This document shows positions 5,535-12,201 of a stretch of 12,201 bases of DNA, piece after piece. The position numbers and the translations under genes were made by a program. The stretch covers positions 1 through 12,201 of the forward strand of contig JAUWPC010000065.1 in the NCBI GenBank assembly GCA_030611815.1, given 5' to 3'. The DNA comes from Desulfobacteraceae bacterium (GTDB lineage Bacteria; Desulfobacterota; DSM-4660; Desulfatiglandales; Desulfatiglandaceae). The notes beneath the pieces were generated by a model, which did no database searches, was not told where the DNA came from, and saw only the letters and a program-made list of their open reading frames with translations. Within the stretch, counting starts at the first letter, position 1; the number at the start of each line of letters is the position of its first letter.

Positions 5535-6950
5535 CTACTTGCTCGCCGCAGCCATTCGTTCAGCCTTTTTCTGGGCCTCTTCGATGTTCCCTACCATATA
5601 AAAGGCTGCCTCTGGCAGGTCATCATGCTTGCCTTCGATAATCTCCTTAAATCCCTGGACCGTCTCCTTCACCGGGACATATTTGCCTGCGGTGCCCGTA
5701 AAGGTCTCGGCCACATGGAAGGGCTGGGACAAAAAGCGCTGCATACGGCGAGCCCTGCCCACCGTGAGCTTGTCTTCGTCAGATAGCTCATCCATTCCGA
5801 GAATAGCGATAATATCCTGAAGATCCTTGTATTTCTGGAGTATCTGCTGGACCTGTCTTGATGTGGCATAGTGCTCTTCCCCAAGCACATTCGGATCAAG
5901 GATTCGAGATGTGGAATCCAAGGGATCAACCGCAGGATAGATACCAAGCTCGGTGATCTGTCTCGAAAGAACCACTGTACCGTCCAAATGGGCAAAGGTC
6001 GTAGCCGGGGCCGGGTCGGTCAAGTCATCGGCGGGAACATATACACACTGTACCGATGTAATGGATCCCTTGTTTGTCGAGGTAATCCTCTCCTGAAGCT
6101 CACCTAAGTCGGTCCCCAAGGTAGGCTGGTACCCAACCGCAGATGGGATACGGCCGAGGAGGGCGGAAACCTCTGAGCCTGCCTGGGTAAAACGGAAAAT
6201 ATTATCGATAAACAGGAGTACGTCCTGGCCTTTCTCATCCCTGTAATATTCAGCCGCAGTAAGGGCCGAAAGAGCCACTCGCGCGCGTGCTCCAGGGGGT
6301 TCTGTCATCTGCCCATAAATCAGGGCAGCCTTTGGAAGAACACCCGATTCCTTCATTTCCAGATAGAGGTCATTCCCCTCTCTGGTCCTCTCACCAACAC
6401 CGGCAAATACGCTGATACCACCGTGCTGCATGGCGATATTGTGGATCATCTCCATCATAACAACAGTCTTGCCCACACCGGCGCCGCCGAACATCCCCAT
6501 TTTTCCACCACGGGGAAAGGGCACCAAGAGATCAATCACCTTTACGCCCGTCTCAAGGACGCTTACACTGGTGTCCTGATCCTCAAATGCAGGGGCATCC
6601 CGGTGAATCGGGTAGAATTCCGTGGCATTGACAGGCCCCAGTCCGTCAACCGGTTTCCCCACCACATTAAGGATACGACCTAACACGGGGTCTCCAACAG
6701 GCATCTGAATCTGTTTCTCCGTATTCTTGACCTTCATGCCTCTCACAAGACCGTCTGTCACGTCCATGGCAATGCACCGTACCACATTGTCGCCCAAATG
6801 CTGGGCCACCTCCACAACAAGGTTGTCCTCTGTGTCGTCAATGGCTGAATTAGTGAGAAGAAGCGCTGTGAAAATTGCCGGGAGTTCCCCGTCTGCGAAC
6901 TCCACATCAACAACCGGACCTATGACTTGAATTAATTTGCCCTCATTCAT
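5535..6950 (-). CDS. atpD: F1Fo ATP synthase beta subunit (catalytic)
   Basis: A 471-residue protein, standard beta length. It carries the catalytic nucleotide sites of F1. Visible landmarks: N-terminal beta-barrel (residues 1-80), P-loop GGAGVGKT at 155-162, the catalytic glutamate in VGERTREGNDLY (E187), Walker B VLLFIDN at 244-250, GRIPSAVGYQPTL at 266-278, and the DELSEED-type loop that pushes on gamma, here DELSDED at 387-393. All active-site residues expected for a working enzyme are present. The ATG at 6950 is preceded by a full AAGGAGGT, but 12 nt away (6963-6970), longer than ideal. A 72-nt spacer separates it from atpG, which suggests independent ribosome loading, in keeping with the need for three copies per complex. 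Confidence 0.99.
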   Translation of the reverse strand: MNEGKLIQVIGPVVDVEFADGELPAIFTALLLTNSAIDDTEDNLVVEVAQHLGDNVVRCIAMDVTDGLVRGMKVKNTEKQIQMPVGDPVLGRILNVVGKPVDGLGPVNATEFYPIHRDAPAFEDQDTSVSVLETGVKVIDLLVPFPRGGKMGMFGGAGVGKTVVMMEMIHNIAMQHGGISVFAGVGERTREGNDLYLEMKESGVLPKAALIYGQMTEPPGARARVALSALTAAEYYRDEKGQDVLLFIDNIFRFTQAGSEVSALLGRIPSAVGYQPTLGTDLGELQERITSTNKGSITSVQCVYVPADDLTDPAPATTFAHLDGTVVLSRQITELGIYPAVDPLDSTSRILDPNVLGEEHYATSRQVQQILQKYKDLQDIIAILGMDELSDEDKLTVGRARRMQRFLSQPFHVAETFTGTAGKYVPVKETVQGFKEIIEGKHDDLPEAAFYMVGNIEEAQKKAERMAAASK

Positions 6951-7022
6951 GGTTAAATTAAGACCTCCTTAAATATAGCATTTTAAATAAATAGGGGTTT
7001 AGGAAGATAATTCTACATTCCT

Positions 7023-7904
7023 TTATCCCTTCAAGGCCTCGGCACCACCCACGATATCCATCAGTTCAGCCGTAATGGCCGCCTGTCGTGCTTTGTTGTA
7101 TACCAAGGTAAGACTGTCTATAAGATCGTTACAATTTTTGGACGCGTTGTCCATGGCGGCCATCCGGGCTGCATGTTCACTCGTCTCGTTTTGCAGGAAT
7201 GCGTTATATATCTGGACACTGATATGTTTGGGCAGGAGTTCAATCAGCAGAGACTCGGGATCAGGCTCACAGAGATATTCTGCGGAACCCTCCAGATTCT
7301 GTTCTCCCTCCTCCATCTTTGGAGGCTCAATCGGGATCAATTTAATTAACGTGGGAATCTGTTTACTCATACTGACAAATCGGCTGTAGATCAAATAGAC
7401 TTCATCGCACTCACCCCCTGAGTACCGGTCAATAAAGCCTCCGGTCATCTGATTGATGAAAGATATATCCACATTGCCGTACAAATTAGTATGACTGTCG
7501 ATCACGTCATAGTTTTTCTTCCGAAAATAATCCCTCCCCTTTTTTCCAACCGTGGTCAACTTACACCCTATCCCTTTGCCCTGCTCTTCCTTAATCCACT
7601 TCCCGGCCAAGTTGATGAGGTTGGCGTTGAAACTGCCGCACAGACCTCTGTCGCCCGTGAAGTGAAGCAACTCAACCCGGGCGACCTCTTCCTTCTTTAC
7701 CAGCAAGGGATGAATATCAGGCTCAATCCGGGTAGCCAGGTTGCCGAGCACCTCGGAGAACTTTGTTGCATAGGGTTCAAAGCCCTCCATCCTCATCTGG
7801 GCGCCGCGGAGCTTGGCCGCAGCCACCATATTCATGGCCCTGGTAATCTGCCTCGTCTTCTTGAAAGCGCCTATCTTCTGCTGTATATCTCTTAAGGTTG
7901 CCAT
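7023..7904 (-). CDS. atpG: F1Fo ATP synthase gamma subunit
   Basis: A 293-residue protein, normal gamma length. Gamma is the rotor shaft whose two terminal helices form the coiled coil inside alpha3beta3. The N-terminal helix starts MATLRDIQQKIGAFKKTRQI and continues TRAMNMVAAAKLRGAQ. The C-terminal helix carries the conserved ARMAAMDNASKNCNDLIDSL and ends NKARQAAITAELMDIVGGAEAL. The middle contains the Rossmann-like domain, with FTGDRGLCGSFNANLI near residues 82-97. The ATG at 7904 has GAAAGG four nt before it. Unlike the neighbouring stator genes it is separated from atpA by 308 nt, most of it a repeat element (7928-8125), so it is not translationally coupled to atpA. Confidence 0.98.
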   Translation of the reverse strand: MATLRDIQQKIGAFKKTRQITRAMNMVAAAKLRGAQMRMEGFEPYATKFSEVLGNLATRIEPDIHPLLVKKEEVARVELLHFTGDRGLCGSFNANLINLAGKWIKEEQGKGIGCKLTTVGKKGRDYFRKKNYDVIDSHTNLYGNVDISFINQMTGGFIDRYSGGECDEVYLIYSRFVSMSKQIPTLIKLIPIEPPKMEEGEQNLEGSAEYLCEPDPESLLIELLPKHISVQIYNAFLQNETSEHAARMAAMDNASKNCNDLIDSLTLVYNKARQAAITAELMDIVGGAEALKG

Positions 7905-7927
7905 GTAGCCTTTCTCTCTTCTTATAT

Positions 7928-8125
7928 TAGTGTCTGACCGAAAACCCTGTTCAGGTACGATTTTGGATTTAAAAACTCACACAAATTAGGACGAAATAAC
8001 TGCCACAGTTAAAATTTGTTTTTGGATTCATACTCTTAATCGTAATCTTAATCATAATCGTTTTGAGTAAGATTACGATTATGATTAAGATTATGAAACA
8101 CGGAAGTCATTTCGTTCAGACACTA
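7928..8125. mobile_element. MITE-like element inserted between atpA and atpG
   Basis: Inverted ends GTGTCTGACCGAAA (7930-7943) and the complement of GTGTCTGAACGAAA (8110-8123) match at 13 of 14 positions. Each is directly flanked by TA on the outside (7928-7929 and 8124-8125). TA duplication with short inverted ends is the pattern left by IS630/Tc1/mariner-type transposition. The 198-bp segment has no reading frame for a transposase. Inside, 8043-8060 and 8076-8093 form a perfect 18-bp stem around a 15-nt loop, made of repeated TAATC units. The element fills most of the only large gap in an otherwise compact operon. The family assignment is inference; the ends, flanks and stem are directly visible. 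Confidence 0.6.
8043..8093. repeat. 18-bp perfect stem-loop inside the atpA-atpG gap
   Basis: TAATCTTAATCATAATCG (8043-8060) is exactly complementary to 8076-8093, with a 15-nt loop. The arms are internally repetitive. In the operon RNA this would form a long AU-rich hairpin between atpA and atpG. It is not followed by a U-run on the minus strand (the bases after it read TACGATTAAG), so it is not a standard terminator. It might slow or process the transcript. Confidence 0.8.
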
Positions 8126-8212
8126 TATTAACTCATTGTGTCATAGGGTTTATTCTGTTTTTTGGAAGCCGATAGCCCTATATAAACTCAACAAACCAAC
8201 CAAACTCAATTA

Positions 8213-9727
8213 CTAAGCAGCCGATTGGAAAATCCCCTTGAATTCATCAAGGGCCTTCTTTAGCTTCCCGTCCGTCTCCTCTGAAATATCGCCGGTTTCC
8301 TTGATGTCTTTCAGGATTTCAGGATACTTGCTGTCCATGAACTCCAACATCTGCTTTTCATAGCCAGCCACGGCATCTTCAGGCCACTCATCTAAGTACC
8401 CGTTCGCGCCGGCAAAGAGGATAGCGACCTGTCTTTCGGCCGCCATGGGCTGATACTGGGGCTGTTTCAGGACTTCAACAAGCCTCCGGCCCCTCTTGAG
8501 CTGTTGCAGCGTCACCTTGTCCAGGTCACTGCCAAACTGGGCAAACGCCTCTAATTCCCTGAACTGGGCCATGTCAAGGCGAAGCGTTCCCGCCACCTTT
8601 TTCATCGCCTTTGTCTGGGCGGCGCCCCCGACACGGGATACGGAGAGCCCCACGTTAATGGCAGGACGAACACCCGAAAAGAAGAGGTTCGGCTCCAAGT
8701 AGACCTGACCGTCGGTAATGGAAATCACGTTGGTGGGGATATAGGCCGAGACGTCACCGGCCTGGGTTTCGATGATAGGAAGGGCCGTCAGAGATCCGCC
8801 TCCCAATTCATCATTCAGTTTGGCGGCCCGTTCCAACAGACGGGAATGATTGTAGAAAATATCTCCAGGGAATGCCTCCCGGCCCGGGGGTCGCCTCAGG
8901 AGGAGTGAAACCTGCCTGTAAGCAACGGCCTGTTTGGAGAGATCGTCATAGAGGATCAAGGCGTGTTTTCCCTGGTCCCGATAATATTCACCAATGGAAC
9001 ACCCGGAATAGGGAGAGATAAACTGCTGGGTGGCAGGGTCACTGGCGCAGGCGGCCACAACCGTGGTATATTCCATGGCCCCATGACGTTCCAGGATGTC
9101 AACGACCTGGGCCACTGTCGATTTCTTCTGGCCTGTGGCAACATAAATGCAATAGACGTCCGTATCTTTCTGATTAATAATGGCATCCACACAAATGGCC
9201 GTTTTTCCGATCTGCCGGTCGCCGATGATCAGTTCCCGCTGTCCCCTTCCAACCGGGGTCATGGCATCAATGGCCTTAATCCCCGTATACATCGGCTCCT
9301 GCACCGGTTGGCGTTCAATAACGCCTGGCGCGACCATTTCGACACGTCTGAATTCCGTTGCTTCTATGGGACCTTTTCCATCAAGGGGCTGGCCCACAGC
9401 GTCGATAACCCTACCGAGAACCGCATCGCCAACAGGGATCTCGGCAATCTTGCCCGTCCTCTTGACCGTGTCGCCCTCCTTGATCTTGGAGTCATCCCCC
9501 ATGATGGCGACACCCACGTTATCCTCCTCCAGATTAAGGCAGAGACCGAAGATGCCGCCTGAAAACTCAACCATTTCCATGGCCATGGCCTTTTCAATCC
9601 CGTAGATGCGAGCAATGCCGTCACCCACAGAGAGTACGGTCCCGGTCTCACTCACCTCGACCTTTTTTTCGTAGTCTTTGATCTGGTCTCGGATTACCTG
9701 ACTTATTTCTTCTGCTCTGATCTCCAT
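8213..9727 (-). CDS. atpA: F1Fo ATP synthase alpha subunit
   Basis: A 504-residue protein, usual alpha length. Alpha forms the non-catalytic nucleotide sites alternating with beta in F1. Visible landmarks: delta-binding N-terminus (MEIRAEEISQVIRDQIKDY), beta-barrel to about residue 90, P-loop GDRQIGKT at 169-176, LILYDDLSKQA at 257-267, the conserved run RRPPGREAFPGDIFY at 278-292, and the arginine finger in LSVSRVGGAAQTK (R365), which reaches into the neighbouring beta site. The C-terminal helical domain follows. Nothing essential is missing. The ATG at 9727 overlaps the atpH TAA by one base (TAATG), so the two are translationally coupled. GGGGTGA nine nt upstream serves as ribosome binding site. 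Confidence 0.99.
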   Translation of the reverse strand: MEIRAEEISQVIRDQIKDYEKKVEVSETGTVLSVGDGIARIYGIEKAMAMEMVEFSGGIFGLCLNLEEDNVGVAIMGDDSKIKEGDTVKRTGKIAEIPVGDAVLGRVIDAVGQPLDGKGPIEATEFRRVEMVAPGVIERQPVQEPMYTGIKAIDAMTPVGRGQRELIIGDRQIGKTAICVDAIINQKDTDVYCIYVATGQKKSTVAQVVDILERHGAMEYTTVVAACASDPATQQFISPYSGCSIGEYYRDQGKHALILYDDLSKQAVAYRQVSLLLRRPPGREAFPGDIFYNHSRLLERAAKLNDELGGGSLTALPIIETQAGDVSAYIPTNVISITDGQVYLEPNLFFSGVRPAINVGLSVSRVGGAAQTKAMKKVAGTLRLDMAQFRELEAFAQFGSDLDKVTLQQLKRGRRLVEVLKQPQYQPMAAERQVAILFAGANGYLDEWPEDAVAGYEKQMLEFMDSKYPEILKDIKETGDISEETDGKLKKALDEFKGIFQSAA

Positions 9728-10278
9728 TAGTTATATTCACCCCTTTTTAATGATTCTTTTAGCCCTTCGATCTGGGCCCTTACACTTCCATCCAATACCA
9801 AATCCCCTATTCTGACGACAAGCCCCCCGATCAGGGACTCATCCTCTTCCACCTCGATCTTGACCTCTTTTGCAGTCAGCCCCGCAAGGGCCTTTGCCAG
9901 TTTATCCCGGGCCTCTTCTTTTAGAGGTTTCGCCGTGACGATATTTGCACGGGTAATATTTGAAATCTCATCGGTGAGTTTTGAGTAGTAATCTGAAATC
10001 TCCTGAATACCGCCTATCCGGTTCTTATCCAGAAGAAGCCTCAATAAATTTTTAACCAGATCAGCAAAGGAGCTCTTATCCAGCACAGCATCAAGCACCT
10101 TCTTTCTCTCCTCAACGGAAAAGATCTGGTTGGCAACAACCTTCAAAAATTCGTTGTGCGCGGAACAGAACTTGCCAAATTCCTGAAGGTCTTTCCCGTA
10201 CCCGATGTAATTTCCATCTTCCTGCCCTAAACTGAGCAGAGCCTTGGCGTATCTCTTGGAAATCCTTGAACCAATCAA
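9727..10278 (-). CDS. atpH: F1Fo ATP synthase delta subunit
   Basis: A 183-residue protein of normal delta (OSCP) length. Delta joins the top of the F1 head to the peripheral stalk. The N-terminal helical domain begins ISKRYAKALLSLG, a family hallmark. The C-terminal part, IVTAKPLKEEARDKLAKAL followed by ESLIGGLVVRIGDLVLDGSV, is the strongly conserved second domain. The start is TTG at 10278, not ATG: the codon overlaps the atpF stop as TTGA, GGAG lies 8 nt before it, and the resulting N-terminus matches the family, so I keep it. A TTG start in a tight overlap could keep synthesis at the one-copy level delta needs. The gene ends by overlapping atpA by one base. Confidence 0.96.
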   Translation of the reverse strand: MIGSRISKRYAKALLSLGQEDGNYIGYGKDLQEFGKFCSAHNEFLKVVANQIFSVEERKKVLDAVLDKSSFADLVKNLLRLLLDKNRIGGIQEISDYYSKLTDEISNITRANIVTAKPLKEEARDKLAKALAGLTAKEVKIEVEEDESLIGGLVVRIGDLVLDGSVRAQIEGLKESLKRGEYN

Positions 10279-10877
10279 TGTAGCTTCTCCACACTTTCTA
10301 TAAATTCATTGACTAAATTATCCTGATCGCTCTCCTTTATCTGCCCTGCAATGATCTCCTCAGCCCTTGTGGCGGCCAGCTCAACCACATCTTGCCTCAA
10401 CCTGTTCCTCGCCGCCTGAATTTCTCGCTCTATGGTCAGATCGGTTTGAGCTAAGATCTGTATGGCCCTCTCCCTGGCTTCCGCAATAATCTTTTTCTTT
10501 TCTAATGCCCCATCAGCCTTGAACTGTTCGATGATTTCTTTCTTTTGGAGTTCAAATTCCTTGAATTTTTGCTCCAGCTCGTTACAGCGGCTCTCAGCAA
10601 TCTCCTTATCCCTTTTCAGATCTTCTAACTTTTTACGAATCTCTTCCTTCCGGTTTGAAAAAAATTCCTTAATCGTAGTCTTCCTTACCACCACAACAAG
10701 AATGATCACCATCAGCACGAAATTTAAAATTCTATAGAGCAGATCTGTTACACTACCGCCATGTCCTCCATCCCCACCGCCGCTGGCATAGGCCAGCCCA
10801 CAAAAGGCCACTGAAATAATCAGGGTGCAGGCAGCTATGAGTATTGATCTTCCCCTTGCCGTCTCAAAACCGATCAT
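10275..10877 (-). CDS. atpF: F1Fo ATP synthase b subunit with N-terminal signal-like segment
   Basis: A 200-residue peripheral-stalk subunit, longer than the roughly 156 of E. coli b. Residues 11-31 (SILIAACTLIISVAFCGLAY plus the following A) form a hydrophobic signal-like segment. A glycine- and histidine-containing loop (SGGGDGGHGGS, 32-42) follows, then the true membrane helix at about 45-65, and a long charged coiled coil to the end that dimerises with b' and holds delta and alpha. The extra N-terminal hydrophobic segment is common in Desulfobacterota b subunits as I recall them; whether it is cleaved cannot be seen. The ATG at 10877 overlaps the stop of atpF' by four bases (ATGA) and the gene overlaps atpH by four bases, so the stator genes are coupled. 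Confidence 0.95.
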   Translation of the reverse strand: MIGFETARGRSILIAACTLIISVAFCGLAYASGGGDGGHGGSVTDLLYRILNFVLMVIILVVVVRKTTIKEFFSNRKEEIRKKLEDLKRDKEIAESRCNELEQKFKEFELQKKEIIEQFKADGALEKKKIIAEARERAIQILAQTDLTIEREIQAARNRLRQDVVELAATRAEEIIAGQIKESDQDNLVNEFIESVEKLH

Positions 10878-11302
10878 TGAATGCTCCTTCCCAGTATTTT
10901 TTGGGCTAATTCATCAGAAAAACTGGCAATTTGGCCTTCAAGAGCCTCCCGCGCAACCGCGATTTTTGTCTCTATCTCTTTCTTTGCGGCACTGAGTTTC
11001 TGTTCTACCCCTGCGCCAGCCTCCTGCAATATCGCCTTTTCCTCTTCCAAGCCGTGGGACTTTAAGGCCTCCTTTTCGGCATAGCCCTCTTTTCTGGCCT
11101 GAACAACACCTTCTTCAATACCTCTTTCGTTTTTTTCGGCCTGACCCTGAAAGTCATCAATCGTTTTTTGCCGAGAATTCATCTCTTCTTCTCTCTGTGC
11201 CAAAACCCTGCGAATCGGCCGGAAAAGGATAAGATTCAGTATAAAGAGAAGAACGAGGAAATTTGCGATCTGGAGGAACATGGTACCATCAATGTTAAGC
11301 AT
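10874..11302 (-). CDS. atpF': F1Fo ATP synthase b' subunit (second peripheral-stalk gene)
   Basis: A 142-residue protein. The N-terminus MLNIDGTMFLQIANFLVLLF leads into one membrane helix (about residues 8-27) with the family-typical FRPIRRVLAQREE just after it. The rest is charged coiled coil ending SDELAQKILGRSIQ. This is the b' type found beside b in phototrophs, cyanobacteria and many Desulfobacterota, where b and b' form a heterodimeric stalk instead of a b2 homodimer. It is the first gene of the operon. The ATG at 11302 has AAAGGA about 10 nt upstream, and a strong promoter lies about 60 nt ahead. The a and c subunit genes, which often open ATP synthase operons, are not upstream; a bactofilin gene is there instead. 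Confidence 0.93.
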   Translation of the reverse strand: MLNIDGTMFLQIANFLVLLFILNLILFRPIRRVLAQREEEMNSRQKTIDDFQGQAEKNERGIEEGVVQARKEGYAEKEALKSHGLEEEKAILQEAGAGVEQKLSAAKKEIETKIAVAREALEGQIASFSDELAQKILGRSIQ

Positions 11303-11364
11303 ATCAGATACATCCTTTCATTACTTTGTTTTCCAGGAAAAAGCGAAGTTTTCTAAAATGATGC

Positions 11365-11393
11365 CTTTTACAAAAAAAAAATCTACTTGTCAA
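11365..11393 (-). promoter_or_regulatory. sigma70-type promoter of the ATP synthase operon
   Basis: On the minus strand a perfect TTGACA (11393-11388) and TAAAAG (11370-11365, 4 of 6 consensus positions) are spaced by exactly 17 nt. The spacer contains a run of ten T (11381-11372). The predicted start is near 11358, leaving a leader of about 55 nt before atpF'. The -35 box begins 15 nt after the bactofilin stop codon. It overlaps a small inverted repeat, GTCAAA/TTTGAC at 11389-11405, which might be a regulator site. Confidence 0.7.
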
Positions 11394-11407
11394 AGCATTT
11401 TTGACCG

Positions 11408-11806
11408 TCAGCCTTCATTTTTTGCCTCAGATGCCTTTTGGAGAAATGCCACCTTGTCATTAACCACTTTATCTCGCTTTTGAGTCTGACAATTTCCATC
11501 GAAAACTACTCCAGTATTTATGGTCACCGAAGGAGCCTCTATATCTCCAAAAACCTTGCCGGGAGATAATATCTCAATTCTCTCTCCCGCAACTATATGT
11601 CCGCGAACTTCCCCGCTGATAATAACATTAGAGGCATGAATATCAGAATCTATCACGGCAGTCTCTCCCACGATCAGGGTCCCTTCAGTATTGATCTCGC
11701 CTTTAAAACGGCCATCAATCCGAACCATCCCTTTGAAGGAGAGATTTCCTTCAAATTCAGTGTCTCGACCCAAAAAAGCGGTAATCTGATTCTTTCTTTT
11801 TTTCAT
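11408..11806 (-). CDS. Bactofilin (polymer-forming cytoskeletal protein)
   Basis: A 132-residue protein from the ATG at 11806. After a basic tail (MKKRKNQITAFLG) it shows the bactofilin beta-helix repeats: TEFEGNLSFKGMVRIDGRFKG, GTLIVGETAVIDSDIHA, NVIISGEVRGHIVAGERIEI and GKVFGDIEAPSVTINTGVVFDG, with the regular spacing of short beta strands and glycines. A charged tail of about 25 residues follows. Bactofilins polymerise without nucleotides into membrane-associated filaments used in cell shape, polarity and chromosome positioning. The frame is open upstream, with an ATG at 11842 and a TTG at 11866. I chose 11806 because GGTGA precedes it and the basic tail is typical, but 11842 is possible. 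No terminator separates it from the ATP synthase promoter, so some read-through into the operon is likely. Confidence 0.93.
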   Translation of the reverse strand: MKKRKNQITAFLGRDTEFEGNLSFKGMVRIDGRFKGEINTEGTLIVGETAVIDSDIHASNVIISGEVRGHIVAGERIEILSPGKVFGDIEAPSVTINTGVVFDGNCQTQKRDKVVNDKVAFLQKASEAKNEG

Positions 11807-11857
11807 GATTTCACCACGTTGCCTAACCAATTGCGGGTTCATATCATACTTGATTTT

Positions 11858-11887
11858 ATTATGCAAGAAAAATCACAAAAGAATCAA
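11858..11887 (-). promoter_or_regulatory. Candidate promoter of the bactofilin gene
   Basis: On the minus strand TTGATT (11887-11882) and CATAAT (11863-11858) are separated by 18 nt, each matching the sigma70 consensus well. A start near 11851 would exclude the upstream TTG at 11866 as a start codon, and leaves the ATGs at 11842 and 11806. Confidence 0.5.
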
Positions 11888-12201
11888 TATTGATAAAAAG
11901 CCCTCTGTTTTCCATTAGATACCTCTAATGAATGCATTTGTGGTGAACCCCGAAAAAAATATGCTAACTGAAAACATGAAAGATATTGATTGACAAGTCA
12001 ATCAATATCTGTTTAAGTGGCCATATGAAGAGAACGATCCCCGCTGACAACAAGAAGAATAAAGAATCGCTTATTTTCCGGGCGGCCTTAAAAACTATCA
12101 AAAGCAATTGAAGATTGAGGGAATTGTCTGGCCTAAGGAGAAAATGTCCCGACTGCTCAACATATTAACGCCCGAACAGAATGATGATCTTATAACCATC
12201 G
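11888..12201. other. Right-end region without a recognised gene
   Basis: No long coding sequence is visible. There is a 7-bp hairpin at 11914-11931 (CATTAGA/TCTAATG) and the large dyad at 11981-12010. On the plus strand an ATG at 12025 opens a 28-codon frame (MKRTIPADNKK..., stop 12109-12111) without a clear ribosome binding site. A second ATG at 12144, only 3 nt after AAGGAG, opens a frame (MSRLLNILTPEQ...) that is still open at the window edge. I recognise neither product. On the minus strand the extreme end reads DGYKIIILFGR then stop, which might be the tail of a gene lying to the right. Confidence 0.35.
11981..12010. promoter_or_regulatory. Perfect 13-bp dyad, possible operator
   Basis: AGATATTGATTGA (11981-11993) is exactly complementary to 11998-12010, with only CAAG between. 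TTGACA (11990-11995) lies inside it and could be a plus-strand -35 box, though the hexamer 17 nt later (TTAAGT) is a poor -10. An AT-rich dyad with inverted TTGAT/ATCAA half-sites just ahead of an ATG at 12025 suits a dimeric repressor such as a TetR-type protein. This is inference from form only. It could also be a plain hairpin in RNA. Confidence 0.4.

Noticed and set aside
7491..7895. 134-codon plus-strand frame opposite atpG
   Set aside because: Antisense shadow fully inside atpG, with composition dictated by the real gene.
8963..9562. 199-codon plus-strand frame opposite atpA
   Set aside because: Antisense shadow of a highly conserved gene; the translation shows no family features and there is no promoter or ribosome site.
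11867..12201. parB or another chromosome-partitioning gene expected near bactofilin
   Set aside because: None of the translations of this stretch show ParA or ParB motifs, so no such call is supported within the window.

Overview
The window looks like chromosomal core-gene DNA from a Desulfobacterota (former Deltaproteobacteria) bacterium. This is inferred from three things: a seven-gene F-type ATP synthase operon with split stator genes b' and b and without the a and c subunit genes, a bactofilin gene just upstream of that operon, and zapB-zapA followed by rny. A TRAP-type permease and several small palindromic intergenic repeats also fit that group. No species can be named from this.

Layout. 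Plus strand, 1-902: 3' part of a TRAP transporter large permease (DctM), cut by the window edge. 903-1202: repeat-rich spacer with a short hairpin and a perfect 29-nt inverted repeat bounding 238 bp. 1203-1973: NRDE/TANGO2-like protein on the plus strand, converging on rny. Minus strand from there on, read right to left: bactofilin (11806-11408); the ATP synthase operon atpF'-atpF-atpH-atpA-atpG-atpD-atpC (11302-5112), with a recognisable promoter in front and a clear intrinsic terminator behind; then, from a new well-formed promoter, zapB and zapA, a long non-coding gap holding a probable structured RNA (6S RNA is my best guess), and rny for ribonuclease Y. The right end (about 11888-12201) has no recognised gene but contains a perfect 13-bp dyad and possible starts of small plus-strand reading frames.

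How the genes work together. The operon encodes all five F1 subunits (alpha, beta, gamma, delta, epsilon) plus the two peripheral-stalk subunits b and b'. The membrane a subunit and c ring must be encoded elsewhere. Stator genes are translationally coupled (4-nt overlaps at b'/b and b/delta, 1-nt overlap at delta/alpha). ZapA and ZapB are FtsZ-ring accessory proteins, and RNase Y is a membrane-anchored endoribonuclease.

The least ordinary parts are non-coding: a TA-flanked, terminal-inverted-repeat element (MITE-like) inside the ATP synthase operon between atpA and atpG; a hairpin sequence that recurs in the same orientation just after the stop codons of dctM and zapA; and a minus-strand candidate RNA between zapA and rny, whose helices rely on G-U pairs and so point to that strand. 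I see no obviously new defence or biosynthetic system.
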